16,041 nucleotides of DNA from Propionibacteriaceae bacterium (GCA_031282235.1 JAITED010000091.1:1-16041); one strand, 5' to 3'. Counted from the stretch's first letter, positions 6,400 to 14,747 are shown. Numbers and translations are program-made. The notes: generated by a model not told the origin, from the letters alone.

Positions 6400-6408
6400 T
6401 TATCCACA
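6400..6408 (+). promoter_or_regulatory. DnaA box next to the AT-rich region
   Basis: TTATCCACA is a perfect match. It is followed directly by a weak second site GTTTCCACA (6409-6417), then GCCCC and the AT-rich stretch. This is the arrangement expected for the box that loads DnaA onto the unwinding element. Confidence 0.88.
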
Positions 6409-6422
6409 GTTTCCACAGCCCC

Positions 6423-6475
6423 TATTACCATTACTAAATAGATAACTAATATGTTGGGTTAAACTCTCCATTAAG
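6423..6475. other. oriC: AT-rich probable DNA-unwinding element of oriC
   Basis: This is among the most AT-rich stretches of the region, running TATTACCATTACTAAATAGA and on to ATTAAGG. It starts five bases after the DnaA box pair at 6400-6417. Several of its first triplets read TAN in register (TAT, TAC, CAT, TAC, TAA), resembling the DnaA-trio pattern described for the B. subtilis basal unwinding system. The role as the unwinding element is inferred from position and composition. Confidence 0.6.
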
Positions 6476-6476
6476 G

Positions 6477-6497
6477 TTTCTGTGCATAACACAGAAA
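6477..6497. other. Hairpin with embedded DnaA-box-like site
   Basis: TTTCTGTG (6477-6484) and its exact complement (6490-6497) form an 8-bp stem with the loop CATAA. On the minus strand 6481-6489 reads TTATGCACA, an 8/9 match to the DnaA box. It lies between the AT-rich region and dnaN, about 95 bases before the dnaN start codon. Confidence 0.5.
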
Positions 6498-6589
6498 AAC
6501 GACGCTGCTACATGAAACTGTCGGTGAAGCCCGATAGTATCTAAGGGACATGAGATGTCAACTACAAACACGACCAGTTGGGGTGTGAA

Positions 6590-7750
6590 GTGAGAATCAG
6601 AATTGACCGCGATAAACTCGCTGAAGCTGTCGCTTGGGCAGCGCGTAGCCTGCCTGCCCGGCCTACGGTGCCGATTTTGGCAGGTTTACTTGTGAAAGCA
6701 AGCAATGGTCAGGTCACACTGTCCAGTTTCGATTACGAAACCAGCGCGCAAGTCAGCGTCGAAGCGCAGGTGTTTGAGGACGGCGAGACGCTGGTGAGTG
6801 GCAAGCTGTTGGACGCAATTTCGCGTTCACTGCGGAACCTGCCTGTCAGTGTCGTTTCAGATGCGGTTAAAGCCGAGTTGGAGTGCGGCCCTTCGCGGTT
6901 TACGCTGCAAGCGCTGCCGGTGAGCGAATATCCGGCACTGCCGGAGATGCCCGCCTCCACCGGCACCATCGAAGCTAGCGTTTTTGATGCCGCAGTGAAG
7001 CAGGTCATCCCGGCCGCTGGCAAAGATGAACTGCTGCCCATCTACACCGGGGTGCGTATTGAAATCGACGGCGATACGCTATCTTTGCTTGCCACCGACC
7101 GATACCGCATGGCGTTGAAAGAAATCAAATGGCATCCCACCGCCACGTCGGAAGTTGCAGCCGCCATTGTTCCTGCGAAAGTGCTCGGCGAGACCGCACA
7201 TGCGATGGGCGCTGGTGAGGAGATAGTCGTTAGTTTGTCGGCCAACTCACTAGGTGACGGACTTATCGGGTTTGCGGGCGACGGGCCGAATAGCAAACGC
7301 CAACTGACTACCCGTTTATTGGATGGTGAGTTCCCGAAGTTTAGGCACTTGATGGATGTGAAAGCCAACATCGTGGTGCGGGCAAAAACTGAGGAGATTA
7401 TCGCTGCAGTGAAGCGGGTTTCTTTGGTGGCAGAACGCAACACGGCGCTGCGTATGACCATTTTGGAACAGCAGGTGATTTTGGAGGCCGCTACCGGCGA
7501 CCAAGCGCAAGGCTCCGAAGCGATTGAAGCCGTAGTGGAGGGGGTCAGCGCGGAGACTGAGACGACCACAGCGGTAGGTTTCAACCCCGGTTATCTAGGC
7601 GACGCGCTGGGCGCACTCGATACGCCGTATGTCCACTTCACGTTCACTGCGCCCGGGCAACCCTGCCTGCTACAAGGTCTTAACGACATCGACGGCTCCC
7701 CCGAGAGTGACTACAAGCACGTCATTATGCTGATGCGGCTGCCGTCCTAG
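6590..7750 (+). CDS. dnaN: DNA polymerase III beta subunit (sliding clamp)
   Basis: This 386-residue protein opens with VRIRIDRDKLAEAVAWAARS, the standard actinobacterial DnaN start, and ends with HVIMLMRLPS, the conserved clamp C-terminus (MPxRL). The middle holds PIYTGVRIEIDGDTLSLLAT and DRYRMAL (end of the first clamp repeat into the second) and LLDGEFPKFRHL. Two clamps form a ring around DNA that tethers the polymerase. The GTG at 6590 is chosen because GGGG lies six bases before it and the family N-terminus begins there; a TTG at 6578 is in frame but has no ribosome-binding site. It follows oriC directly, and recF starts 66 bases later. No gnd gene lies between dnaN and recF, unlike in many other actinobacteria. 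Confidence 0.97.
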   Translation: MRIRIDRDKLAEAVAWAARSLPARPTVPILAGLLVKASNGQVTLSSFDYETSAQVSVEAQVFEDGETLVSGKLLDAISRSLRNLPVSVVSDAVKAELECGPSRFTLQALPVSEYPALPEMPASTGTIEASVFDAAVKQVIPAAGKDELLPIYTGVRIEIDGDTLSLLATDRYRMALKEIKWHPTATSEVAAAIVPAKVLGETAHAMGAGEEIVVSLSANSLGDGLIGFAGDGPNSKRQLTTRLLDGEFPKFRHLMDVKANIVVRAKTEEIIAAVKRVSLVAERNTALRMTILEQQVILEAATGDQAQGSEAIEAVVEGVSAETETTTAVGFNPGYLGDALGALDTPYVHFTFTAPGQPCLLQGLNDIDGSPESDYKHVIMLMRLPS

Positions 7751-7816
7751 CTGGTGACAAACAGATGTACCGCGAAAACCGCAACACCGCACCGGCGTAA
7801 CTGACGGAAAAGCAAC

Positions 7817-8959
7817 GTGTACATTAGCCAACTCAGTGTCACCGCGTTTCGCAACTACGCCCAAGCTGACGTGACTTTACAACCGGGGGTTACGGTGTTT
7901 GTGGGCGCAAATGGGCAAGGGAAAACGAACCTTTTAGAGGCGTTGGAGTATTTATCCACCCTGAACTCACACCGCGTCGCCGTCACAGCGCCGCTGGTGC
8001 TAAACGGCGAAAATCAAGCATTAATACGAGCAAAAGTTGTCGCTGGGGTGGCTGACCCCCGCACATTGTTGTTGGAGTTGGAGTTAAACCCGGGGGCTGC
8101 CAACCGCGCCCGCCTGAACCGGGTGCCCACTCAACCGAAACAGTTGCCAGCAGCGCTGCGTACCGTGCTGTTCACCCCGGACGATTTAGCGATTGTGAAA
8201 GGTGCCCCCGGCGAGCGCCGCGATTTTATAGATACGTTGGTTTCCACGCGCTGGCCCCGCTTCATTGGGGTACGCTCCGATTTAGCTAAAGTGTTGAAAC
8301 AACGTAATGCCTTGTTAAAGCAGGTAGCGCACGCTGGGGGTCGGTTAGATGAAACCTCGACCGTCACGTTAGAGGTGTGGGATGAGCGTCTGGTGGGGTT
8401 CGCCGCCGAGCTGATAGCCGCCCGCATCACCACGTTGCGTGACTTGGCACCACATCTGAGTGCCGCGTATGCGAGCATCGCCCCCACTGCGGAGCACGCC
8501 AGCGCAGAATACGTACCGACTGCTCCCCCAGCACCAGAAGCCGACCCTACCACCCCTGCGACTTGGGCTAACGCGCTCACTAAAGCGTTGGCGGCGAAAC
8601 GTAGTGAGGAGTTACGCGCCGGAGTTACGCTGCTGGGGCCGCACCGCGACGACATCTTATTGCAGATAGGGGATTTTCAAGCCAAAGGGTACGCCAGCCA
8701 CGGCGAATCTTGGTCTTTAGCGTTAGCGCTCAAACTGGCGGCGTATCAACTGTTGCGCGCAGATGGTATCGCTGCCGTGCTGCTGTTGGATGACGTATTC
8801 GCAGAGTTGGATGAACAACGCCGTGCCCGACTCGCCGCCAACATCGCGGATGCAGAGCAGGTGCTCATCACCGCCGCCGTCGATGATGACGTACCCAAAG
8901 TCTTGCAAGGCACCCGGCTACAGGTGGTGGCAGGGAGCGTCACCCCGACCACTGAATAA
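7817..8959 (+). CDS. recF: DNA replication and repair protein RecF
   Basis: This 380-residue SMC-like ATPase begins with the RecF signature MYISQLSVTAFRNYAQADVT. It has Walker A GANGQGKT (30-37), LGPHRDD (273-279), the ABC signature region SHGESWSLALALKLA (294-308) and Walker B VLLLDDVFAELD (321-332). RecF acts with RecO and RecR at single-strand gaps, including stalled forks. The start is GTG at 7817 after ACGGAAAA, a moderate ribosome-binding site. The stretch at about 220-250 is an Ala/Pro-rich variable insert. It probably shares a transcript with dnaN, 66 bases upstream, and lies 105 bases before dciA. Confidence 0.97.
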   Translation: MYISQLSVTAFRNYAQADVTLQPGVTVFVGANGQGKTNLLEALEYLSTLNSHRVAVTAPLVLNGENQALIRAKVVAGVADPRTLLLELELNPGAANRARLNRVPTQPKQLPAALRTVLFTPDDLAIVKGAPGERRDFIDTLVSTRWPRFIGVRSDLAKVLKQRNALLKQVAHAGGRLDETSTVTLEVWDERLVGFAAELIAARITTLRDLAPHLSAAYASIAPTAEHASAEYVPTAPPAPEADPTTPATWANALTKALAAKRSEELRAGVTLLGPHRDDILLQIGDFQAKGYASHGESWSLALALKLAAYQLLRADGIAAVLLLDDVFAELDEQRRARLAANIADAEQVLITAAVDDDVPKVLQGTRLQVVAGSVTPTTE

Positions 8960-9008
8960 TCAACAGCACCCCCAGTCGGGTAGCATTTTGATACTTGAAA
9001 ACTGCGTT

Positions 9009-9048
9009 TGCCCCGCGAAAATAACCGAAATAATCGACAAGCGGGGCA
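9009..9048 (+). promoter_or_regulatory. Leader hairpin just before dciA
   Basis: TGCCCCGC (9009-9016) and its exact complement GCGGGGCA (9041-9048) can form an 8-bp GC-rich stem with a 24-base A-rich loop. The stem ends two bases before the GGGAGGT ribosome-binding site of the next gene. It could modulate translation or attenuate readthrough from recF; there is no T-run, so it is not a simple terminator. Confidence 0.4.
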
Positions 9049-9064
9049 GTGGGAGGTATCGAAA

Positions 9065-9547
9065 ATGAGCGAAGCATACGACCCGGTCGGGTTGGATGCT
9101 GCGCTCGAGATAGCTAACGGGTTGGGTTCCATTCTGCCACCGCCCAAAGTCCGGAAACCGAAGCCGCCGCGGCCCCGCTCGACGCGTAAAGCTAGCGATT
9201 TAGCGCCGGTGGGCGAACTGCTTTCCGCGGTGGTATCCGAACAGGGCTGGACAAAACAGCTAGCCATTCAGCAGTTGTTCGCCAATTGGCCAGCTTTAGT
9301 TGGCGAAGCCAACGCCGCGCACTCGAAACCTGTTGGTTATCAAGATGGGGTGGTGAGCATCGCCGCCGAATCGACCACTTGGGCAACAGCGCTGCGCACC
9401 ATCGCCGCGCAGGTGGTGGCGCGTCTGAATGAAGCGTTGGGTGAGGGCACCGTAACCCGAATTGAGGTACGCGGCCCCACCGCGCCCTCTTGGAAAGCCG
9501 GGCGGCGTAGCGTACCGGGTCGTGGCCCGCGCGATACGTATGGTTGA
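9065..9547 (+). CDS. dciA: DciA-family (DUF721) replication protein
   Basis: This 160-residue protein matches the actinobacterial DUF721 family (mycobacterial Rv0004 type). It has a basic, Pro-rich N-terminal tail (PPPKVRKPKPPRPRSTRK, 25-42) and a conserved core with LFANWPALVGEANAAHSKPV (71-90) and STTWATALRTIAAQVVARLN (103-122). The C-terminal signature is RIEVRGPTAPSWKAGRR...GRGPRDTYG. Members interact with the replicative helicase DnaB and are essential for replication in mycobacteria; loader-like function is established for some DciA proteins and inferred here. The ATG at 9065 is preceded by GGGAGGT. An in-frame ATG-less extension back to 9008 is rejected. It sits between recF and gyrB, as usual for the phylum. 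Confidence 0.93.
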   Translation: MSEAYDPVGLDAALEIANGLGSILPPPKVRKPKPPRPRSTRKASDLAPVGELLSAVVSEQGWTKQLAIQQLFANWPALVGEANAAHSKPVGYQDGVVSIAAESTTWATALRTIAAQVVARLNEALGEGTVTRIEVRGPTAPSWKAGRRSVPGRGPRDTYG

Positions 9548-9572
9548 TATGGCTAATGGTTTATTCAGTTGA

Positions 9573-9610
9573 AGCCCCCTTTTCAAAAAGGTGCCGCCGC
9601 AGGCAACCTT
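9573..9610 (+). repeat. Two-hairpin repeat, degenerate copy
   Basis: It begins AGCCCCCTTTTCAAAAAGG, like the neighbouring copy, followed by GTGCCGCCGCAGGC with only a short second stem around the GCA loop, and lacks the closing GGGGGTT. It reads as a decayed unit next to the intact one at 9614. Confidence 0.65.
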
Positions 9611-9613
9611 CAC

Positions 9614-9659
9614 AGCCCCCTTTTCAAAAGGGGTGCCGACGCAGTCGGCGGGGGTTTTT
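9614..9659 (+). repeat. Two-hairpin repeat, copy 2, terminator-like
   Basis: Hairpin one is CCCCTTTT-C-AAAAGGGG (9617-9633) and hairpin two is CCGAC-GCA-GTCGG (9636-9648), followed by CGGGGGTTTTT. The second stem differs in sequence from copy 1 (CAGGC/GCCTG) but keeps the GCA loop and full pairing. The final T5 makes it a plausible terminator for dciA. Confidence 0.82.
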
Positions 9660-9673
9660 AACAGCGGACGACT

Positions 9674-9720
9674 GGAACCCCCGTCAGGTTACGCCTGCCA
9701 CCCCCTTTGAAAAGAGGGCT
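9674..9720 (-). repeat. Two-hairpin repeat, copy 3, inverted
   Basis: Read on the minus strand it matches the 6102-6148 unit at 41 of 47 positions, including GGGGGTGGCAGGCG and CCTGACGGGGGTT. It faces copy 2 with a 14-base spacer, so the two form an imperfect inverted repeat of about 107 bases. Confidence 0.85.
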
Positions 9721-9952
9721 TCATGGGGGTACATCACAGCACCCTAAATCGCTCAGAACCCCGATTTTGGGCTGTATACGACCAATTAATGCCGTAGATA
9801 CCCCAAAAAACTGTGGTTTAGCGGGTTTTATGGTAGGATAACGCCGGTCACAGACGTAATTCCCGCTTCCCCCTAGGTTTGCGAAAAACACCGCAGTGGG
9901 TGGGTAGGAGTTGCGCCCAGACGCCAACTGCGCCCACAATCAAGGAGCATGA

Positions 9953-12046
9953 GTGAGTAACCCCAGCGTTAAAGCAACACCAACCGCTGCTACCGATATT
10001 GATAATGAACTATTGGACGAGGATTCCCCGGGCGATAACATCACGTTGGATGAGGGGGATGCCGCCGACCTCACCGTAGATGGGGAGTACGGCGCTGCTC
10101 AGATTCAGGTGTTGGAGGGGTTGGAAGCGGTACGGATGCGCCCCGGCATGTACATCGGCTCCACCGGGGAGCGCGGCCTGCACCATCTGGTGTACGAGAT
10201 TGTGGACAACTCGGTGGATGAGGCGCTGGCGGGGTACGCCACCCAAATCGACGTGGAGTTGCTGCCGAACGGCGGTTGTCGGGTCGCTGACAACGGGCGC
10301 GGCATCCCCGTGGCCGAGCATCCCGAACAACACATCTCCACGCTGACAGTGGTGCTGACCGTATTACACGCCGGCGGCAAGTTCGGCAACGGCGGCTACA
10401 AAGTCTCAGGCGGTTTGCACGGCGTAGGGTCGTCCGTAGTCAACGCGGCTTCCAGCAAACTTATCGCCGACGTATACCGCGACGGTTACCACTGGCAACA
10501 GACATTTTTGGATGGTGGCAAACCAGACGGCGATGTGAAACAGTTAGAGGCCACGGAGCGCAGCGGCACTGTAATCACGTTCTACGCCGACCCCACGCTG
10601 CTGGAAACCACCAACTTCAGTTACGAAACCCTATCCTCCAGATTCCGCGAGATGGCGTTCCTCAACAAAGGGTTGCGTATCACCATCACCGACTTGCGCC
10701 CCGGGCATGTGGATTCGGACGGCGAACCGATACGTGACGAGTTCCACTTCACCGAAGGTTTGACGGATTATGTACGCTTCCTAGGCGAGGGTAAAGACCC
10801 GATGACCCCCATTATTGATGTGGAGGCGCACAACGTAGAGCAGCAGATGAGTGTGGAGATTGCGTTGCAGTGGAACGTTACGTACACCAGCTCGCTGCAC
10901 ACGTTCGTCAACACCATCAACACCACCGAGGGTGGCACCCACGAGGAGGGTTTTCGTACTGCGCTCACCAACACCATCAACAAGTGGGCAGAGACTTGGG
11001 GTTTTGTGAAGAAGCGCGAGGATCGCGTATCAAATGAGGACATTCGGGAAGGTTTGACAGCGGTGCTGTCACTCAAAATCGTCAACCCGCAGTTTGAGAG
11101 CCAAACCAAAATCAAACTTGGCAACACTGCCGCGCGTTCGTTTGTGCAGAGAGTGGTAAACGACCGGCTGGGGGACTGGCTGGAGCGTCACCCCGGCGAC
11201 GGCAAGGCGATTATCTCCAAAATTGTGATGGCCGCTCAGGCTAGGATGGCGGCGCGGAAAGCCCGCGATGCCGCCCGGAACCGCAAAGGGTTGTTGGGCT
11301 CAGGTGGGCTGCCGGGGAAGTTGGCAGACTGTTCCTCCAACAATCCGGAGGAGTGCGAGATTTTCATCGTGGAGGGTGATTCCGCTGGTGGTTCCGCGAA
11401 AGGTGGCCGCGACCCTAGGATTCAGGCGATTCTTCCGTTGCGCGGCAAGATTCTTAACATCGAGAAAGCCACCCCCGACCGGATTCTGGCCAACCGAGAG
11501 GTGGAAGCGATTATCAGCGCGTTAGGCACCGGCGCGGAGGTGCCGGGCGTACAAGACGCTGAGGAGTTCGACATCAACAAACTGCGCTATCACAAAATCA
11601 TTCTGATGGCCGACGCTGACGTGGACGGTTCACACATTCGCACCCTGCTGTTGACGCTGCTGTTCCGCTTCATGCGGCCGCTGATTGACACCGGGCATGT
11701 GTATTTGGCGCAGCCACCGCTGTTTAGGTTGCGCTGGACTAACTCAGCGCACGAGTTGGCGTATAACGATGCGCAACGTGACCAACTGCGCGACACCGGG
11801 TTGGCTAGCGGAAAGAAGTTGCCGAATATAAACCCCATCCAGCGCTACAAAGGTTTGGGTGAGATGGATGCCGCTGACTTGTGGCAAACCACTATGGATC
11901 CAGCTGGCAGGCGGCTCTCGCAGGTGACGTTAGAGGACGCTGCTGCCGCCGACCATACGTTCAGCGTGCTGATGGGCGAGAACGTCGAAGCGCGGCGTAA
12001 CTTCATTCAACGTAATGCCAAAGACGTGCGCTTCCTAGACATTTAA
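9953..12046 (+). CDS. gyrB: DNA gyrase subunit B
   Basis: This 697-residue protein has an acidic N-terminal extension of about 48 residues, then the family start YGAAQIQVLEGLEAVRMRPG. The GHKL ATPase motifs are EIVDN (82-86), DNGRG (113-117) and GGLHGVG (153-159). The TOPRIM domain has EGDSAGG (474-480), PLRGK (495-499) and the metal-binding DADVDG (554-559). The C-terminus has RYKGLGEMD (631-639) and ends RNAKDVRFLDI. GyrB supplies ATP hydrolysis and metal binding for negative supercoiling with GyrA. GTG at 9953 is five bases after AAGGAG, a strong choice; an overlapping ATG at 9949 stops after three codons. gyrA follows after 76 bases, probably on the same transcript. Confidence 0.98.
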   Translation: MSNPSVKATPTAATDIDNELLDEDSPGDNITLDEGDAADLTVDGEYGAAQIQVLEGLEAVRMRPGMYIGSTGERGLHHLVYEIVDNSVDEALAGYATQIDVELLPNGGCRVADNGRGIPVAEHPEQHISTLTVVLTVLHAGGKFGNGGYKVSGGLHGVGSSVVNAASSKLIADVYRDGYHWQQTFLDGGKPDGDVKQLEATERSGTVITFYADPTLLETTNFSYETLSSRFREMAFLNKGLRITITDLRPGHVDSDGEPIRDEFHFTEGLTDYVRFLGEGKDPMTPIIDVEAHNVEQQMSVEIALQWNVTYTSSLHTFVNTINTTEGGTHEEGFRTALTNTINKWAETWGFVKKREDRVSNEDIREGLTAVLSLKIVNPQFESQTKIKLGNTAARSFVQRVVNDRLGDWLERHPGDGKAIISKIVMAAQARMAARKARDAARNRKGLLGSGGLPGKLADCSSNNPEECEIFIVEGDSAGGSAKGGRDPRIQAILPLRGKILNIEKATPDRILANREVEAIISALGTGAEVPGVQDAEEFDINKLRYHKIILMADADVDGSHIRTLLLTLLFRFMRPLIDTGHVYLAQPPLFRLRWTNSAHELAYNDAQRDQLRDTGLASGKKLPNINPIQRYKGLGEMDAADLWQTTMDPAGRRLSQVTLEDAAAADHTFSVLMGENVEARRNFIQRNAKDVRFLDI

Positions 12047-12122
12047 GAGTTGACCACGTATTACGCCATACCAGCGCAACATATGACAAGGCTTAAAACA
12101 GAAAAATTGATAGGTAAAAATA

Positions 12123-14747
12123 ATGAGCGAACTGATAAACGAGCCGGATGCCAGCAGCGTCCCGGACGATAACGCGGCGGCATCGGAGCAAACGCTGGCG
12201 GCGCTCACTGGTGCCGGTGTGGAACAGGTGGAGTTGCAGCGCGAAGTGCAGGCGTCATTCCTGGATTACGCGATGAGCGTCATCGTTGACCGCGCGCTGC
12301 CGGATGTACGCGACGGCCTCAAACCCGTACATCGCCGCGTCATCTACGCCATGTTTGACGGCGGCTACCGCCCAGACCGGGGTTGGAACAAGTGCTCTAG
12401 GGTGGTCGGTGAAGTGATGGGTCTCTATCACCCCCACGGCGACTCTGCGATTTATGATACGTTGGTGCGGCTCGCGCAGCCGTGGGTGATGCGGGCTCCA
12501 CTGGTGGCGGGGCAGGGTAACTTCGGTTCGCCCGGCAACGACCCGGCGGCGGCCATGCGATACACCGAGTGCAAGATGGCGCCGCTGGCTATGGAGATGG
12601 TGCGCGACATCGACCAAGACACCGTAGATTTTCAACCCAACTATGACAACCGGGAGACCGAACCAACTGTGCTTCCGGCGCGATTCCCGAATCTGCTAGT
12701 CAACGGCTCTACCGGCATCGCGGTGGGTATGGCCACCAACATCCCCACCCACAACCTGCGTGAGGTGAACGAGGCGGTGCAGTGGGCACTCGAACACCCC
12801 GAGGCCGACAGCGCGGAGCTGCTGGAAGCCGCTATGGAGCGTATTAAAGGGCCAGATTTCCCCAAAGGTGCGCTGATTGTGGGGCGCGCTGGCATCGACG
12901 AAGCGTATCGTACTGGGCGTGGCTCGGTGGTGATGCGCGCAGTGGTGAACATCGAAACCAACGAACGCACTGGGCACACTGACCTAGTGGTGACCGAGTT
13001 GCCGTATATGTGCAACCCCGATACGTTGGCGGAGAACATCGCCACGCTGGTCAACTCGGGTCGGGTCACTGGCATCGCTGACATTCGGGACGATTCGTCG
13101 GCGCGTACCGGGCAGCGGTTGGTGATTTCGTTGAAGCGTGACGCCCAACCGCGCGTGGTGTTGAACAACCTTTACAAGCACACCAAACTGCAAGATACGT
13201 TCGGCTGCAACATGATTGCGCTAGTGGATGGCGTGCCGCGTACCCTCCGACTCGACCAGTTCATCAGCTACTGGGTGGCGCATCAGGTGCAAGTGATTTT
13301 GCGCCGCACCCGGTATCAGTTGGCGGAAGCGGAGAAGCAGGCGCACATCTATCGCGGCTATGTGGCTGCCCTAGACCAGCTGGATGCGGTGATTGCGCTG
13401 ATTCGGGCGTCAAAAACCCCTGATGTGGCGCGCGAGGGGTTGAAAAACCTGCTCGGTATAGACGATGTGCAAGCCAACGCCATTTTGGATATGCAACTGC
13501 GCCGCTTGGCCGCGTTGGAACGGCAGAAAATCATCGACCGTTTGGCCGAGATTGAGACGCTGGTCGCGGACTTGAAAGATATTTTGTCAAATGACGTGCG
13601 GCAACGCAGCATCATCAGCACCGAACTGCAAGGCATTGTGGATAAATACGGCGACGAGCGCCGTACCAAAATTGTGCCCGACGAAAGCGACTTCTCTGCG
13701 GAAGATTTCATCGCCAACGACGACATGGTGGTGACGATTACGATGGGTGGTTACGCGAAACGTACCACGCTGGATCAGTATCGTTCCCAGCGCCGGGGCG
13801 GCAAGGGTGTCAAAGGTGCGAAACTGCGTGCCGAGGATGAAATCGCGCACCTGTTTACAGTGCCGAACCACAACTGGGTGCTGTTTTTCACCAATCAGGG
13901 TCGGGTGTATCGCTTGAAAGCCTGGCATCTGCCCGAGGCGGGTCGGGATGCCAAAGGCGGCCACGTCGCCGGATTGTTGAGTTTTCAACCAGATGAGACT
14001 ATCGCTCAGGTGCTTACCCTAAAAAGCTACGACGACGCGCAGTATCTGGTGCTGGCCACCAAGGCCGGTTTAGTGAAAAAGACCGAGCTGAAAGCGTATG
14101 ACTCCGCTAGGCAGGCGGGTTTGCTGGCGGTGAATTTCCGGGAAGAAGGCGACGAACTGGTAGGTGCGGAGTTGGTGAACGCCACCGATGACGTGCTGCT
14201 GATTTCGCGGCTGGGGCAGTCGATACGTTTCAACGCCAACGACACGCAACTGCGGCCGATGGGGCGCGTCACCTCCGGGGTGAAAGGTATGGAGTTTCGC
14301 GGTGGCGATGCGCTGTTGGCGATGGCGGTGATACCCGCCGGGTTAGCGGAGGACGATACGTATGTATTCACCGTAACCGATGGGGGCTACGCGAAACGCT
14401 CTGCGGTTTCGGAGTATCGCACCCAAGGGCGCGGCGGGCTCGGCATCAAAGCGATGAAACTGAACGACGACCGGGGGCAGTTGGTTGGTGCCCTAGTGGT
14501 GGTGGACACCGACGAGGTGATGGCCATCCGGGAATCGGGGCAGATTACGCGCTCTGCGGTCGCGGAGGTGCCGGTGAAAGGCCGCGACACCATGGGGGTG
14601 AAGTTCGTGGACGTGACTGGCTCCGATGCTGTGAAAGCGATTGCCTTGAACCCCGAAAGTCAGGATACGGAGAATCAGGACGCGAACGCTGCGGCAGGTG
14701 AAGTTGAATCTGGGAGCGTGGAGGATACGGAAAACGGCAGCGAATAG
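12123..14747 (+). CDS. gyrA: DNA gyrase subunit A
   Basis: This 874-residue protein opens its core with SFLDYAMSVIVDRALPDVRD and GLKPVHRRVIYAM. The winged-helix segment HPHGDSAIYDTLVRLAQPW includes S108 and D112, equivalent to E. coli S83 and D87. The catalytic tyrosine is Y147 in AAMRYTE. The gyrase-specific GyrA box QRRGGKG (556-562) at the head of the beta-pinwheel domain separates it from ParC. It cuts and reseals the DNA gate segment. The C-terminal tail after about 840 is acidic and low in complexity. The ATG at 12123 has only a weak AGG upstream. It lies 76 bases after gyrB and 150 bases before the DUF3566 gene. Confidence 0.98.
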   Translation: MSELINEPDASSVPDDNAAASEQTLAALTGAGVEQVELQREVQASFLDYAMSVIVDRALPDVRDGLKPVHRRVIYAMFDGGYRPDRGWNKCSRVVGEVMGLYHPHGDSAIYDTLVRLAQPWVMRAPLVAGQGNFGSPGNDPAAAMRYTECKMAPLAMEMVRDIDQDTVDFQPNYDNRETEPTVLPARFPNLLVNGSTGIAVGMATNIPTHNLREVNEAVQWALEHPEADSAELLEAAMERIKGPDFPKGALIVGRAGIDEAYRTGRGSVVMRAVVNIETNERTGHTDLVVTELPYMCNPDTLAENIATLVNSGRVTGIADIRDDSSARTGQRLVISLKRDAQPRVVLNNLYKHTKLQDTFGCNMIALVDGVPRTLRLDQFISYWVAHQVQVILRRTRYQLAEAEKQAHIYRGYVAALDQLDAVIALIRASKTPDVAREGLKNLLGIDDVQANAILDMQLRRLAALERQKIIDRLAEIETLVADLKDILSNDVRQRSIISTELQGIVDKYGDERRTKIVPDESDFSAEDFIANDDMVVTITMGGYAKRTTLDQYRSQRRGGKGVKGAKLRAEDEIAHLFTVPNHNWVLFFTNQGRVYRLKAWHLPEAGRDAKGGHVAGLLSFQPDETIAQVLTLKSYDDAQYLVLATKAGLVKKTELKAYDSARQAGLLAVNFREEGDELVGAELVNATDDVLLISRLGQSIRFNANDTQLRPMGRVTSGVKGMEFRGGDALLAMAVIPAGLAEDDTYVFTVTDGGYAKRSAVSEYRTQGRGGLGIKAMKLNDDRGQLVGALVVVDTDEVMAIRESGQITRSAVAEVPVKGRDTMGVKFVDVTGSDAVKAIALNPESQDTENQDANAAAGEVESGSVEDTENGSE

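Larger units (their letters stand above)
5820..6589. other. dnaA-dnaN intergenic region with the chromosomal origin
   Basis: This 770-base stretch has no plausible gene. From 5820 to about 5945 the plus strand is strongly G/T-rich, with a degenerate direct repeat (5849-5868 and 5876-5893). A large inverted-repeat element occupies 5921-6074 and a two-hairpin repeat 6102-6148. DnaA boxes lie between 6243 and 6489 with an AT-rich stretch at 6423-6475. A weak dnaN promoter candidate is ATGAAA (6512-6517) with TAGTAT (6535-6540). Confidence 0.85.
9548..9952. other. dciA-gyrB intergenic region with repeats
   Basis: This 405-base gap has no gene. Its first half holds three two-hairpin repeat units (about 9573-9610, 9614-9659 and, inverted, 9674-9720). 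The second half should contain the gyrB promoter: TAGGAT at 9834-9839 is a possible -10 with no good -35. A ribosome-binding site AAGGAG (9942-9947) precedes gyrB. The stretch 9725-9830 shows nothing recognisable. Confidence 0.75.

Noticed and set aside
7042..7584. Long antisense frame within dnaN (180 codons), and a similar one in recF at 8131-8655
   Set aside because: Both are complements of conserved coding sequence, with Ser/Ala-rich shadow composition and no start signals.
13358..13988. Overlapping antisense frames within gyrA
   Set aside because: gyrA is intact and highly conserved across this part; the antisense frames arise from its codon bias.
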